Assembly (NCBI RefSeq): GCF_000002235.5
Contig: NW_022145534.1
Span: forward strand, 992,001-1,056,000
Origin: Strongylocentrotus purpuratus
Taxonomy: Eukaryota > Echinodermata > Echinoidea > Camarodonta > Strongylocentrotidae
DNA: 64,000 nt
Direction of reading: 5' to 3'
Part shown: piece after piece, positions 12,901 through 26,400 of the stretch
Layout of the letters: each line of letters opens with the position of its first letter
Numbering within the stretch: position 1 is the first letter of the stretch
The notes under the pieces: model-generated
What the model was told of the DNA's origin: nothing
Database searches by the model: none
What the model saw: only the letters and a program-made list of their open reading frames with translations
Position numbers and translations under genes: made by a program

Positions 12901-15900
12901 GGGGGTGTTTCACAAAGATTCTAAGTCGAACCTAACTCTAAGTTGGACTTAAATATTATGGAGAGCCATTTGTAGCCTTATAATAAAATACATTCAAAAG
13001 CAAAATTGAAGTATTTTAAACTTATCATAAATTCCACATCAAGAACATGAAATCTCCCAAGATAATAGAAAATATGAATGATTTGAATCAACATTTTATG
13101 CCTTTTGAAATAATTTTACAAAATATTTTCAATGATGCTAACAGCTTTTCATAATTGTTAACTCCAACTTAGAGATAAGTTCAACTTAAGATCTTTGTGA
13201 AACACCCCCAGTTTTCTCTAAAAGTGTTAAGTGGAATCAAGATACACTGAAAAGGATGGCACCCATATTATAACCATGCTGGTGCGTGTGCAACACTCAC
13301 ACACCACTATGTTGAGTAAGCGTGTATAATGCACATTGTTCGCCATATGAGACAGTGAGATTTTCAGCCAAATGATACTACCCCCTTTATATTTAAGTAC
13401 GAGTACATTCAAAGCTGGATAATTCTAGTGGGTGCAGAAAATGACCAATAATAGAAGACAAATCAATGGAAAATGACTATATTGAATGAAACAACATGAC
13501 CAATCTGGAAATGTCTTTTCATATGATTGGAATGAAACATAACCTGAGACTGTGTTAATGCTTACCTGGAAGGTCTGGATGTTCCATACACTCTGAGGCT
13601 CTCATCTTACCACCCATGGTGACTGCCCAATGGAATGCACTGTGAGCAAACAAAACATGGTGGATGTGTTATAAACAAGCTAATGTAGATTATTCATCAA
13701 CTTTTAAAAGTAAAGTTCTACAAATAAAGTGTCAGCCATTGATATATATTGGAGAATGTACAATAGTTCTCATCTTCAAATTTTCATATTACATTTATCT
13801 ACAAAAATGTTATACTTGTATCTTATTTTGTATAGATGCATGATCAGAAGTTTCAGTACGAGTGAGAGGGGGGAGGCAGAAGTTTAACTCCTATACAGCA
13901 AAATAACAAATTTTCCAAAGGTATTAAGAATCATAAATGAGGCAAAACAGAAATATGTTCAAAGTGAATGTCTTCTTCTTTTCTAGATTGTAATCACGAC
14001 CAACTTAACGAATGCAAACAAGTGACTTACTCAAAGAGGGCTGCATGAGCTCCTGTGCTGACAAACTTCTGTAGCATGAGATGATAAGGATTCTTCTTCT
14101 CATCAAACAGCATAGGAGATGCAAAGCTAACAGCACAGATGTAGAATGTTACCCTGGGTCAAGACAAATGAAAGAAAGAGATTTTAAAGCATTGATGAGA
14201 GAGGGATTTCAACAATGTAGACAGAATACATAGCAAAATACCGTTTAAAAATGAAAAATAAATTGGACTTACGATGATGAAAGGATATATACATTTCCAA
14301 CATTTATTGGAATACCACATTTATGAAAATGACACAATAAAGACATTGCGCATATGCTTCGTCATGTCTTATCTTCAATGTGCATCAACGTGCACTAACT
14401 ATTTCCTGATCTTGGATAACAATTTTAGCAGACATCAGCTGACGGCACATGCATGATTATAGAATAGACAGAATGAATAGAAGATGTTACCTGAATTTTG
14501 GCAGTGGGCTAGCTGGTGGAGGAGTCCATGAAAGACTGTTGAGTAGCAGTTCCATGAGAACCTTGGCTGTATTCCTGGCTGCTTCGGATGGAGGGCTAGG
14601 ATTGGGATGCAGGTGTTGCCTGCTTCTCTGTCTGACCGATGACCCGACGCAGAGCTTCACAAGCAAACCAAACAACTCAGAGAGTGCTTTCCCTAGTCTA
14701 GAGGGTGCATAGAGCACCGGCATGGCCTGCTTGACCAACTGGAGCATCTGAGCGTTGGGTTTGGGCCGCGCCTTGGGGTCCTTGGCCCCTTCCTTAGAAT
14801 CATCCACCTCCATGGTTGACAGGGCATCACTGACGTCCATGAGTGTGCTTGCTGATTCAATGACCGGATCTATTTCACTAGTCCTTGCATTGCTATCAGA
14901 TTTACTGGTTGAAGCGGATGCTGCGGAAGTGGTAGCATCTGAAGAGTCCTTGGTGAAGTCCTTGGGGAGAAGTTTCTCCCGTTCTAGCTTGCCTAGTTCA
15001 CAGCCCTCTGGGAGGGTGCCTGGGGTGAACAGTGCCAGGAGAACTATGCTCTCCCAAACCAATGAGATGTACAGATGACTCAAGTGACGTAATACCTCTT
15101 GTCCGAGATCTGAACCCCATTGGTTGACTGAGATAGTCCTCACATCAGTCTGTTGTGAGAAAGAAGAAAATGTCAAGAATAAAAAACATCAAGAATACTG
15201 GCTTCATGAAGAGAGGGAAAAGAAGTCTACATCCCATGAAATTTGTTGAGCCATAACATTTTGTATGGGAGATTTGAAGGCTATGTTTGCACTGCTGAAT
15301 AATCAACTTTGTGAGGTGCTCCCTCACATTTTCTCACAAAGACCCGCAGAGGGAGCTTGTAGCATATTCATGATCAAAGCTATACATGTAACCATTAATT
15401 TTTCCAATATACACAATTAACATGAATAAGGCTAACTGCAATCAATATGTTACATATCATTGGTGCTTGTAGATATCGGGAACATCTCATTTAGGGGTGG
15501 TGTAATTAACATCTCAGACACGAGCTTGATTTATATCTTCTAGTTTATCATAGCATGAAGTTAATCTCACCTGTCCGACTCTGCATACATGTACCAGCAT
15601 GGTGACATAGGAGTGAGCGGAGACCATCGCCCTGAGAAGTGGAGTGGTAGGAGCTCCTAGGGGAGCACCGGTGAAGTTTGGCGAGTTGACTAGCTCCCTG
15701 AGAAGGATGGATCCGCCCGGGGGCTCCAGGGGGAGCTGGAGGGGCTTCAGGGCAGTGAGCTCTTCTTTCAGCATTAGAAGGCCTTCCTTCAACACACCAG
15801 ACTCTCTTGCAAGTGACTACACAAAGGTGGGAGGGGGAGGAGGGACTAGCATGATTAATTAAGTCAAAAATCTAAACTCAAGTGTCAGTACAAAGTCTGC

Positions 15901-17435
15901 ATAGATGTATTGTGAATAGATAGTAATATCTTGCCTCATACTAGAAAGAGATCATTAGAGTGGCAGCACTTTCATGGCAACAAAAATACAGTGAAACCTG
16001 TCTTTAAAGACCATCCAAGGGAGACAAGAAAAGTGGTCTTTATAGGCAGGTGGTCTTTATATAAAGGTTTGACTGTACTATCATCTGGCTTGCGATTGGT
16101 GCAAACCACACTTATTCTATTGCAAGCTAACTGTTCATAAACATTATACATGAAATTCTATACTACAGCATGTGTGAACAAGCCTTACAAAAACAAACTC
16201 TAAAGAAATTCAAGAAAATGAAGTAGGGAGACTTACCAGAATGGCTTTGCATACACTAGCAACGGACTGGCAGGCACTACTGGTGGGAAAGTCTATGGGT
16301 AGGTTGGGCAGTCGCAGGAATTTGAGCAGGGGTTCTAGACCACGATGACTCACAAACTCCCAGCAGTGATCATCGGTTGCATTATTACAGAGGATGGCTT
16401 CAACAAACTTCATCTGAAATAACAGTAGTTTGAAGTTTGAAGTTTGAAGTTTGAAGTTTGAAGTTTGAAGTTTGAAGTTTGAAGTTTATTTGTTCCACAT
16501 TTACATCAAAAAACAATTTAAATTCTTCTTTGTTTGTATACAAGCGTATAAGCGTAGATTACACAAAAACAAAAATAAAGATTTCAAATCAAGTATAATG
16601 TACGGAAAATAAGTACAAAGTTTCGAAATATATAGATATATCAGGCAAGGTAAAAACAATGTAAAATGTGGGGAGCCTAAATAAAAGTAAAGGCAATATT
16701 TTTTTATATTATAACCATTTCTTGCATTTGAACACTGATAACGACGGCTTTATCAGTCGAGAGTTTCAATATCATTTCCATAACTACAGTTGACATATAT
16801 ATCCAATCATAAAATGAATTTTTGTGAAACTTATTCAAGAACTTACCACATTGAGAATGTAGTCCATGAGAGGTACAGGAGTCTTTTCATTAGGGTCTGT
16901 GGATCTGAAAGATAAAACAAATGTGTATACTTTTCGTAAACATTTTAAGTATCTTCAAGATTAGACAGCACATTTGTTCATCAACAAGTATCAATATCTT
17001 TTGTATATAACAAATGTATAGGTCTACATTTTGGGGTAATTTCATTTAGCATCGATTCGATAAGTGGAATCTCAGACATAAATGTCACACATGACATGCA
17101 AGACTCAAATTTACGATGTGAACTCCAGTCTTCATAACATGTCTTGTGTTCATAATATTGCATTGGCTTTTATCTCGTCAGTCTGTGAGCGTGACTTCAA
17201 GGGGAAAACAATGCATTCAAAGTATTCTAATATATATATGATATTTTTTTATTTTTTTTTAATTTTTTTTTATTTTTTATAAAACAACAAAGAACAAAAT
17301 TTGAATCTTAACAGGGAGAATGGTGTACAAAAGTTTCACTCAGTATTGACAGTACGACCATAACAACAAGTAATCAACGAGGATTTTGTAAATTCTTTTC
17401 ATACAGATCAATTTGAAAATGTATAGATAGGTAAC

Positions 17436-17484
<49 letters not shown>

Positions 17485-20400
17485 CATCATCATCATCATC
17501 ATCATCATCATCACCATCACCATCATCCTCTCATTCAACTTACTGAGGTTGGACGGGTGTGACCATCTTAGACTCCTGCTCCCTGACAGACGTGGGAACC
17601 TCGTCTTCTTCGTCTTCGTCATCACTCGATGTGTCATCTCCATTGGTTGCTTGAGACTGGTTAGATGCTGGTGTCTTAGCCTTCACCGCCGATCGACTGC
17701 ACACAATGTTAGGGTTGTGCCCCATGCTGCATATATCTTCCATCAGCTGAAAATCAAAGTGGTACAATCCAATATAAGCTCTTGCTTCATGTTAACATAA
17801 CAGGGACTAATTATCACATTTCAAGTCCTTTGTCTGCAGTCAAAGTCATCTCATAGGGCATTACAAAAAGAACTGTGCCACAAGGCGTACATTTTTAACC
17901 TAACAAAACCTGTTGGGTTTGCAATAGAAGGATACTACACAGCTTTTGTGAAGTCCTTGCTCAGCCATGCTCCTTATTAACAAAATTTGAGGCAAACACT
18001 GTAAATCCAAACAATTATCTCCATAAACAATGTCATTCATTGATCTACATTAGACAAAGTTTGCCAAATTTGTTGTTTTCAGCCTTTGCCGATAGTCTAG
18101 AATACTGGTATGACTTTTTTTATAAAGAAGGAGGAAAAATAAAAGTACAGGAACTGACCTTGATGATAGCCATCATCGCATGATCTTTGAGAGAGGGCTG
18201 GTGTCTCATCAACTCATCCATGGCACTACCTAGCGACGATGCAGTGTCTCCTACAAATGCAATGTGATGTAAACTATATAATATACAGGTGTATTGTCAC
18301 TGATTACAATGCTTTTCAGAGTTTTGAATAGCAAATTGGAAATCCATTGGAAATTAATTATAATAGCAAGAAAATGTTATTCTCCTTTACAGGAACAAGA
18401 ATGGAATACAAAGTCTTGGGTTTGGGTATTGCAACTTACTTTAGAATTGTAAATGAAATACACAAATCCAGTAAACCCCTTGTAACATTGATTGTATGTT
18501 TATCTTTGTTTATTCCTTCAAAAACTGAAAAATTAGCAAAAATGTAAACCTTTACCATATATAAATATGCATGGTTTGTAAAGAAATCTGTAAAACTGGA
18601 TTACCTGTGAAAATTCTAGTCACTGGGTAATCCTTTTCCCCCTAAATCATAGTTCACTCATTCAAAATAGTAAAGCAGAGAATTGTTGTAATGATGAAGC
18701 ATGTATTCAAATTATGCCTAAATGCCGGAATCAGTCCTGTTTTCAAGAATTTTTCTACTTTTTAAGGTATGAATATATTGGTCAAAGTCCTACCTAATGC
18801 ATCATTTGTTCTTCTTCTTCTCATAGCTGGCAGGTAGACTGGAGACAGGAGGACTTTGAAGAGCTTTTCAAACGGCTTGCACTGATTGAATGCATCCAGA
18901 CCCCTGGAGTTGAGGCACAGGGCACTGAAGATGTTAGGTAGGGAACCCAACACCTCTTTGGTTGCAGGAACCTGTAAAGATGAAGGTGATCAATGGAAGG
19001 GTTGGATGATCAGATTCATTCAATCATGCATGCATTTTATATTTGAGGAAAAAAATACAAAAGGAAAAGCAGAGAATGTAGTAAGATTCAGGAGGGTCAA
19101 ATCCGACTGACATGAGCGCTATACAAGAACCCACTCTTATTATTATTAAAAGACGGGGGAGAAATATGGAAAGCACACGGGATACAAATTAAGATAACAA
19201 ATATGATCAACCCACTAAAGGAATGGAAAAAATCATGTTTTTACTATTTCATGAAAAAATGAAAATGAAATGACTTTCCGAACAAGATTGTGATAAAGAT
19301 TTCCATACAAATCTATGAAATAAATGATAGTATGTGAATATAAGATTTACCATATGAATTTGAATACAAAAGCAGTGTAGATGAAAGAAATGCAAAGATT
19401 TGGAATACTCACATCTTTGATAAGAAGGGCATGCAGCATGACATCAGTGAGCCCTGTATCTTGTAGTGATGATAGAAGTGATGGTTCTTGAAACACATAC
19501 ACAGTAACTAGCTCGCAAGCTGTTGGGAACAAAAGAAAGAAGAAAAATAGTTGGAATTTCCTTCATAGAAGAACTTATTCTACCTCCCATCGTTGTTTCC
19601 CTCTCATTTTCATCACCACACATCTTCAATCCTATAGACAATACATGCACATCAATTACTTGTATACCTTATAATTATGTCACAAATGTGCACTTCACAA
19701 TATTTATGCTTACATATGAAAATGATATTACTGATAATTTCTAGTACACCATTATTTCCAGTAGTTGCCATTATTTTATTTTTTTGTTACAATGTAAAAT
19801 GCTTACCAAGGAGAAACAGCGATGCACTGTAGTATTCAGCATTGCTAATGATGTGTTTCAATGAGCTGGGTAATGATCCATCCATAACTGCAGAAAAAGA
19901 AACAGAAGTAGCCTGGTAATTCCAACAAGTTTAAAAACCTAAAAAGTTAAATAGCACTTTACGTATGCGTTTATGGCACATATTTGTTATACAGCCAGAT
20001 AAAAATGTTTGGTTTAAAGAGAAGGTTGAGTTCTGGGAAGAGGTGAAAAATAATTTGTGAGCGTTATTGTTATTATGCAAATGTGGAAGAACATCAGATA
20101 AAACATGTTCCCTGAAAAGCATGGCTCTTCAAATGCCTTCATATTCTAAATATGTCATGTAACATCGTAAAAATTGGGACGGATTTTTACACCACGTGTT
20201 CGTGTAGTCCCGTATACATCTTTCTGTGTACAGTGTTTGTAATTTAACCAAGACTTGGCCAAATTTCTTATCATTTTGATGATTCCAAAACCTTGCACTA
20301 CACACAAATACTTATATGCTAGATGATCAACCTTTTCAGGTTGATTCCACATCATTTCTTTCACAATGCAATCGCATGACCAGAACTCAACTTTATCTTT

Positions 20401-23400
20401 AAGTCAAGGAAGTGAATAGATTAGATGAATGAATAAATGCCATTTTTGTTTACATCGTCCACAGAACAAAATAGCACACTATAAAAGGATGTTGCACAGA
20501 AGACTACTTACCATGCCTAATGCTGTCAGAGAAAGAAGGATCTTGGATAGCTTTCTTGAGGAAGTTGAGCATGGATTTCAGCAGGGCTGCTCTCTGAGGG
20601 AAACACTGGGTTGCTGTAAAGTCAAATGTTGAGGCATCATTAGCACACCTTTTCATCTTGTAAGGCAATTCTAATATAATATACCAATTGGCAATTTATT
20701 GTACAATTTTTTTTTATTTTTTAAAGACTAATACATGATACCAAATTAATATGGCATCGATTTAAGATGATAACATTTAGATCAAAGAAATAAAATGACA
20801 CAGTAGTGTGAATTGTTGATATCATGTTAACTGTTCAAGGTACTGAATAGGCTCAGCCATGGACTTCAACTCTTAGGGCATAAGTGTAGGCACTAACTGA
20901 AATAAAGTTAGATTTGTAAATATAACCACTGACGAGCAGTCATAAAAAAGACTTACACCCGACACACATTTTCACTAGCTGAAATACAGTCTTGATTTGT
21001 AAATATGACTACTGTCAAGTGGTCATAAAACAGAAACATTCCCAAAATCACATCTTCATTAACTGGAATACAAGCTAGAAAATTATGTGAATTTGATATT
21101 CTGCCCAGGGGCTATATATCAGAGAAAAAAATCCCCCTCCCACTTCTGTATGATCATTGCATCACCCTGTAGAGCGAACTGACCGGATCTACCCTTCTTT
21201 GGCCTTGAGACGCCCTCTTCCTTGCACGTGCCTGAGCTTGTAGATTTGTTGATTGGTCATAAAACAGAAACATTCCCCTACTCAAATCTTCGCTAACTGG
21301 AATACAAGCTAGAGGATTATGTGAATTTGACATTCTGCTTAGTGGTTATCAGAGTAAGACATCCCCCTCCCACCTCTGTTTCATTATTGTATCACCCTGT
21401 ACATCTAACTGACCTGATCTACCCTTCTTTGGCCTTGAGCCGCCCTCTTCCTTGCCCGTGCCTGAGCTTGTAGAAGCACCCTCATTGACCCTCTGTCCAT
21501 CTGAGGGACTGTCTGTCTCCATGGTGGTGCTGTCTTCTGAGAACGGGGAGGGCGGGGCGGAGTGGATGGCATCCTGGGACGTACGAATCGTTGGTTTGAT
21601 GACGTAGGGTACATCCCTCCGACATATGCCAATCTCATGCTGCAAGAGGTAGCACATAGCAATAGAATCATGTGAAATAAGTACTTCACAAAAACGAACA
21701 AGACAGACAATGCCCTTTTTCCCCCTGTTTGTTTACTTGCAATCATGCATATTGTTTTCCAACAAGATTCTTTAAAGCCCATCTGTACTAGTTTGGCTAG
21801 GAGGGATTAGACCAAGTAGCGTGGTCACTGGTAGGTGGCTATCTCATCAACTCAGCTCTCAATTAACATAAGAAAAAGAGGATCATGGGGAACCAATGGT
21901 CACCCCTTAGGCATTGTTTTCTATATAGAGGGAGCAAGTAGCTACAGGTAGTACAGTGGGGCTTCAAGGTGATGAGTAGAAGGGTATTCTCAATAATTGA
22001 AGACATGAAAATTGAAAGTTGTCTCTTACAACAGGATTGTTTTACATATGATGGTAAGTATTTGGCTCAGTTCAGAAGATTTTTCTTCAAATTTAATCAA
22101 ATGCTACATACCTCTAATCTGTTGATGAATGTGGAGAGTCCGCCGTGGGTCTGGAAGGCTGCCATGTCAAGGTTGGTGATCAGATCAACGACACGTACAG
22201 CCCTTGTCACAAACTGCAGTACAACACACACACATAAAAGATACAGAATGATGAATCATACAGCAGCCATCATATGATTGCTCAAGTCCACATTCTACAA
22301 CTCTTGACGCTAGTTTCAAGAAACCAACTTAATCACTTCATATCAACAACAGAAAAATCGTACATAAGTCTTAGCTTGGCAGAGCATTTTACAGCAGAGT
22401 ATGTAAAAGATTTTGAAAGTCTTAACAAAATGGAAATCAGTCAGTAGATCATGACTATGATCAATAGTTTGATGAGGCGGAAACATTCTACAGAAAACGT
22501 TTCCAGAATATCAAGATTCCACCAAATGTTTGATGATGGGAGCATTTTTAGCTCTTGATATCCCTCTTAGCAACTGAGTGATAGATAGCACAGCAACATA
22601 TAAGTGTATGGAGGTTATTCTTTCTACAGTAATAGACCATTTACAAGTTGTTCTATCGTTCTTGTTTGGATAAGGTACAGACCCTTACCGTTGTATGCAG
22701 CTGCTCATCTTCTCCTGGCCATTTGATGACTTTGAGAAGAGATTCCATCATACCACAAGACACTAAGGCCTCACCACCTGTTCAAAATACAACATACAAG
22801 ACAATAAAAGTTATGAACATCAGTTTAAAAAAGAAGGGCATTAGTATCTTCAAACATTGGTGAATGTAAGGATTGTTGCTGCTGTTATAGCAAGAATTCC
22901 TCTGTAAGTAGATTCTCATTAAACTTATATACAGATTCTAGGGTTTTATCCCCCCCCCCCCTCCCCAAATTCCAGTGACTGCTTAAACTTGTGTAATTGC
23001 ATGATATTCACCTATTCACCTGGAAATTTTAGAGAAGAAGGGGGAGGGGGAGAGGGAAGAAGAAGGAAAAGTGCTATTGCTTACCCGTTTCATAACTGGC
23101 TAGATGATATAAGAATGAGAAGAGAGAAGTGGCAAGGCTGTGGGGGAATGACTCCATGTTGGGATCTGCAAACAAAAACATCAAACAAATATACATGAAC
23201 AAAATGAATTCACAGAAATTTCAGTTATTCACCAAGTAATTAAATACCCTTTATATTTTAAATGAATGCAGACTGGCAACACAAGGAAATGGCATAGAAT
23301 AGAGCAGGAAAAAATGGTATTGAATATAACAAAACTGCTAAATCTGCCCACTAATATTTCTTAAAGAGTAGAAATGCAAGGACATGAGAGTGATTCGTAG

Positions 23401-26400
23401 AAAGAAAATCCATAATATGTTAATAATAAATCTGAAAGACTTACCAATCATGGCTTGTATACACTGCCGGACCATAACAGGTAAGAACCCATGATAAGAG
23501 GCAGCACCAGTTGCGTCTATTATGCTAATAAGCCTGCTGAGAAAAGGCATTCATTGGGTATAAACATCAAATATACAAAATGTATAAAATAATAAAGTTT
23601 CATAGAATGCTATGTGAGTGAGTTAAATTTCATAAATACAAACGCAATGACATAAAATTCTATTTATATAACAATTGGATAACCTACCACTAAACATAAG
23701 AAAAGCCTCATCTGTTGCCATTTTGAAAGTTTGTTGGAGACGAACATGTTCTCAGAAGCCTTTTGAAAGAAATTTGTTTTTGTGTCCATAAAGTAGAACT
23801 ATTTTTTTCTTCACAACAGTGTATAGAGTATATTTACATAGTAGCTATGCTTTATAAATCGATGTTGTTATTAATATTTATAGAGCACCTTATTCATAGA
23901 ATATACACCTGTAGGACCAGTGTCTATATGTCATGGAGAAGCATAAAAGTAAGTTTTCAGATACATAACACATATTGGAAATGAACAAGCAGTGTAAATT
24001 TTCTCCTAAAAAATCTGTAACAACATATTTCTCTAATACAGTAAGTTGGAAACTTATCTATCTTGGGCACTGAATATTTCCATCAAGTACAAAAGATATC
24101 AATATGTTCAATAAATGTCATATTCTATGATTGAAGAAAAGCTCTCTTAGTCCTCAGAAAGCCGACCATAACAGTAGAAGTATATGCTTGTTTACTTACT
24201 CTGGATTTCTATCTAGGTGAATGACTGAAGTAAGAGTTCTAAGAGAAGCAGATTTTATATCCTGTAAATTAAAAAAGGAAAATGAATGTAATTGTACAAT
24301 GTGACAAATAGCAACATTTTTGGGGAAGAAGGGGATTTTTTAACATTGTATCATTTCATAATAACAGTCCGACGCCTTAAACACGTCAGCGGCTAGTATG
24401 GGCCAAAGCAAAACATTGGGTTGCTCTTTTGACACTGATCTAGTCAGGGTTAAAACAATGTACACAAAAAACTGGGAGTTCTATTTTCTGTTTACTCTAT
24501 TTAGAAGTGTTCCCTGACATTTACAAGGAATGAGATCCTTATCAACATACTGCAAAGGTTTGTCATGCTAGTGTATTGCATCATCAAATTCATTCATTTG
24601 TAAACACTGATGTTGGAAGACAAGCAAATAGCCATGGGAGTATTGTTTCCTGCAATAACGAAAATTATAAACATGACTTTCATATGGGAAGATACACCTC
24701 ATGGTATGTTTAGGGACTGTCCCCATTACTCACCACTAACTTCACATCTTCAAGCTGGAGAACATCAACTAATTCCTCTATGAGGCCACTATACAACAAA
24801 GAGCTAGAGATTTCTTGGATTGCACTTGAATAGACTGAAACAAAAACAGATGGAAAAGAGCAAATACTTTTAATATTACAGATATTTCATGGGTCTATCT
24901 TGATATATAATCATCATTTTTAATTCTCAGGAACGAAGCACTCAAATATTCAGCATTCAAATTCAAGAGTCGTTGTCATTACATGCAAATCAACAAATAC
25001 TGCCAATCCAACAAAATGTCTTTATTTACATTTTCAATAAAAAAATGTTTTATAATATTTCTCAGTGATGAAATCTTCTTCTGAACCAAGCAATGGAGAA
25101 CTTGATAAACTCACTTTTGAGGAACAGTCATCTTTCAATGTTTTCACTGTTTTAAAGGCTATCTGTATTAGTTTACAGGAGGGATTAGACCACCTTGCAA
25201 GGTCACTGGACAGGTGGTTATCTCATCAAGTCACCTCTCAGTTAAAATTTTAAAAAGAGGATCATGGGGGACCAATGGTCACCGATTAGGCATTGTTTGC
25301 TATAAAGAAGGCGCAAGTAGCTATAAGTAGTGCAGTTGGGCTTTACAGGTACTATGTCCCATTTGCAGGCCAAAAAAATGAAAAAGTTAAATTCCAACTG
25401 CATTTGAAAGATAATACTAATTTAGAACTTCCCTAAAAAAGGTGGGGCTTGAAAATGTCTTCAAGTGGGAAAATAACGACTATTAGTTGTCAAATCGACT
25501 TTAGGGCTATAGAGCCCAAAAGTAATAGTCTTGATTTTCAGACAATTGTACCGAATGGTCATACGTTTTATGCTGCGCAAAGATTCAATCAGTTTAATCT
25601 TGGCCATCACAAGAAGTGGGTTATTGATGTAGACAAATGCTCATGTACCCTTTACAACTCTTTTCATGTATGTTATTACCAAAGAAGAAAAAAAGCCAGT
25701 CAGTCACTCAATAGTGTCTGACAGTGAAGTCTAGCAAGTAAACGGGTTTCCTTGCATAATTTGAATATGAGGACACTGCTAACGTTTAAATTTCACAGAT
25801 AGGACATACATGACATATTCATAATTCCTGCAAAGTTCTACAGCATTTGAGGTTGGCTGCAAAAGGGACATAGTACCCGTTAAGTCAAACAAAAAGTCCT
25901 TGAATTTCCATGCAACATTGTCACATCATAATCAAAACTATACAAAATGAGGTAAATGGTGGGTACTCCACTACATGGACAGCAAATAACAAGCTTCAAG
26001 TTTCACCTTTTTCTTGAAAGTCATTAAACTTACCTAGGACAGAGAGGGCTTGTAGCCTAGCTTGTACACACTGTAATCGCTTCTGATGGTTAGAGAAACA
26101 ATGTGCTAGTCGTATGTGGGTGAATAGAAGCATCTGTACCAAAACAAAAATAGAACAAATTCAATTAAAATCTACAGGTTTTATCATTCCTTCTTGTCAT
26201 CATTCTCTTCCCCTCAAGGTTGCTAGATATTGAAGCATATCAGGATGCAAAAGTGATCAATATTTATCCATGAGTGTTTTGCTATACAACTTACTTCACT
26301 GTTTAGGGTTACCATACATATCAAAAACAGAGTAGGATTTAAAGACTTTTGTACAGATTTATACATATCTGTGTGATTATTTCACCCGGTTTTAGAGCAA

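Noticed and set aside
17374-17643. Methionine-run frame across the (ATG)n tract
   Set aside because: A direct translation of the microsatellite and the shadow of the real HUWE1 exon.
21184-21252. A second, alternative HUWE1 exon
   Set aside because: It is the 3' part of exon 21639-21414 duplicated without its acceptor; no reading frame leads into it.
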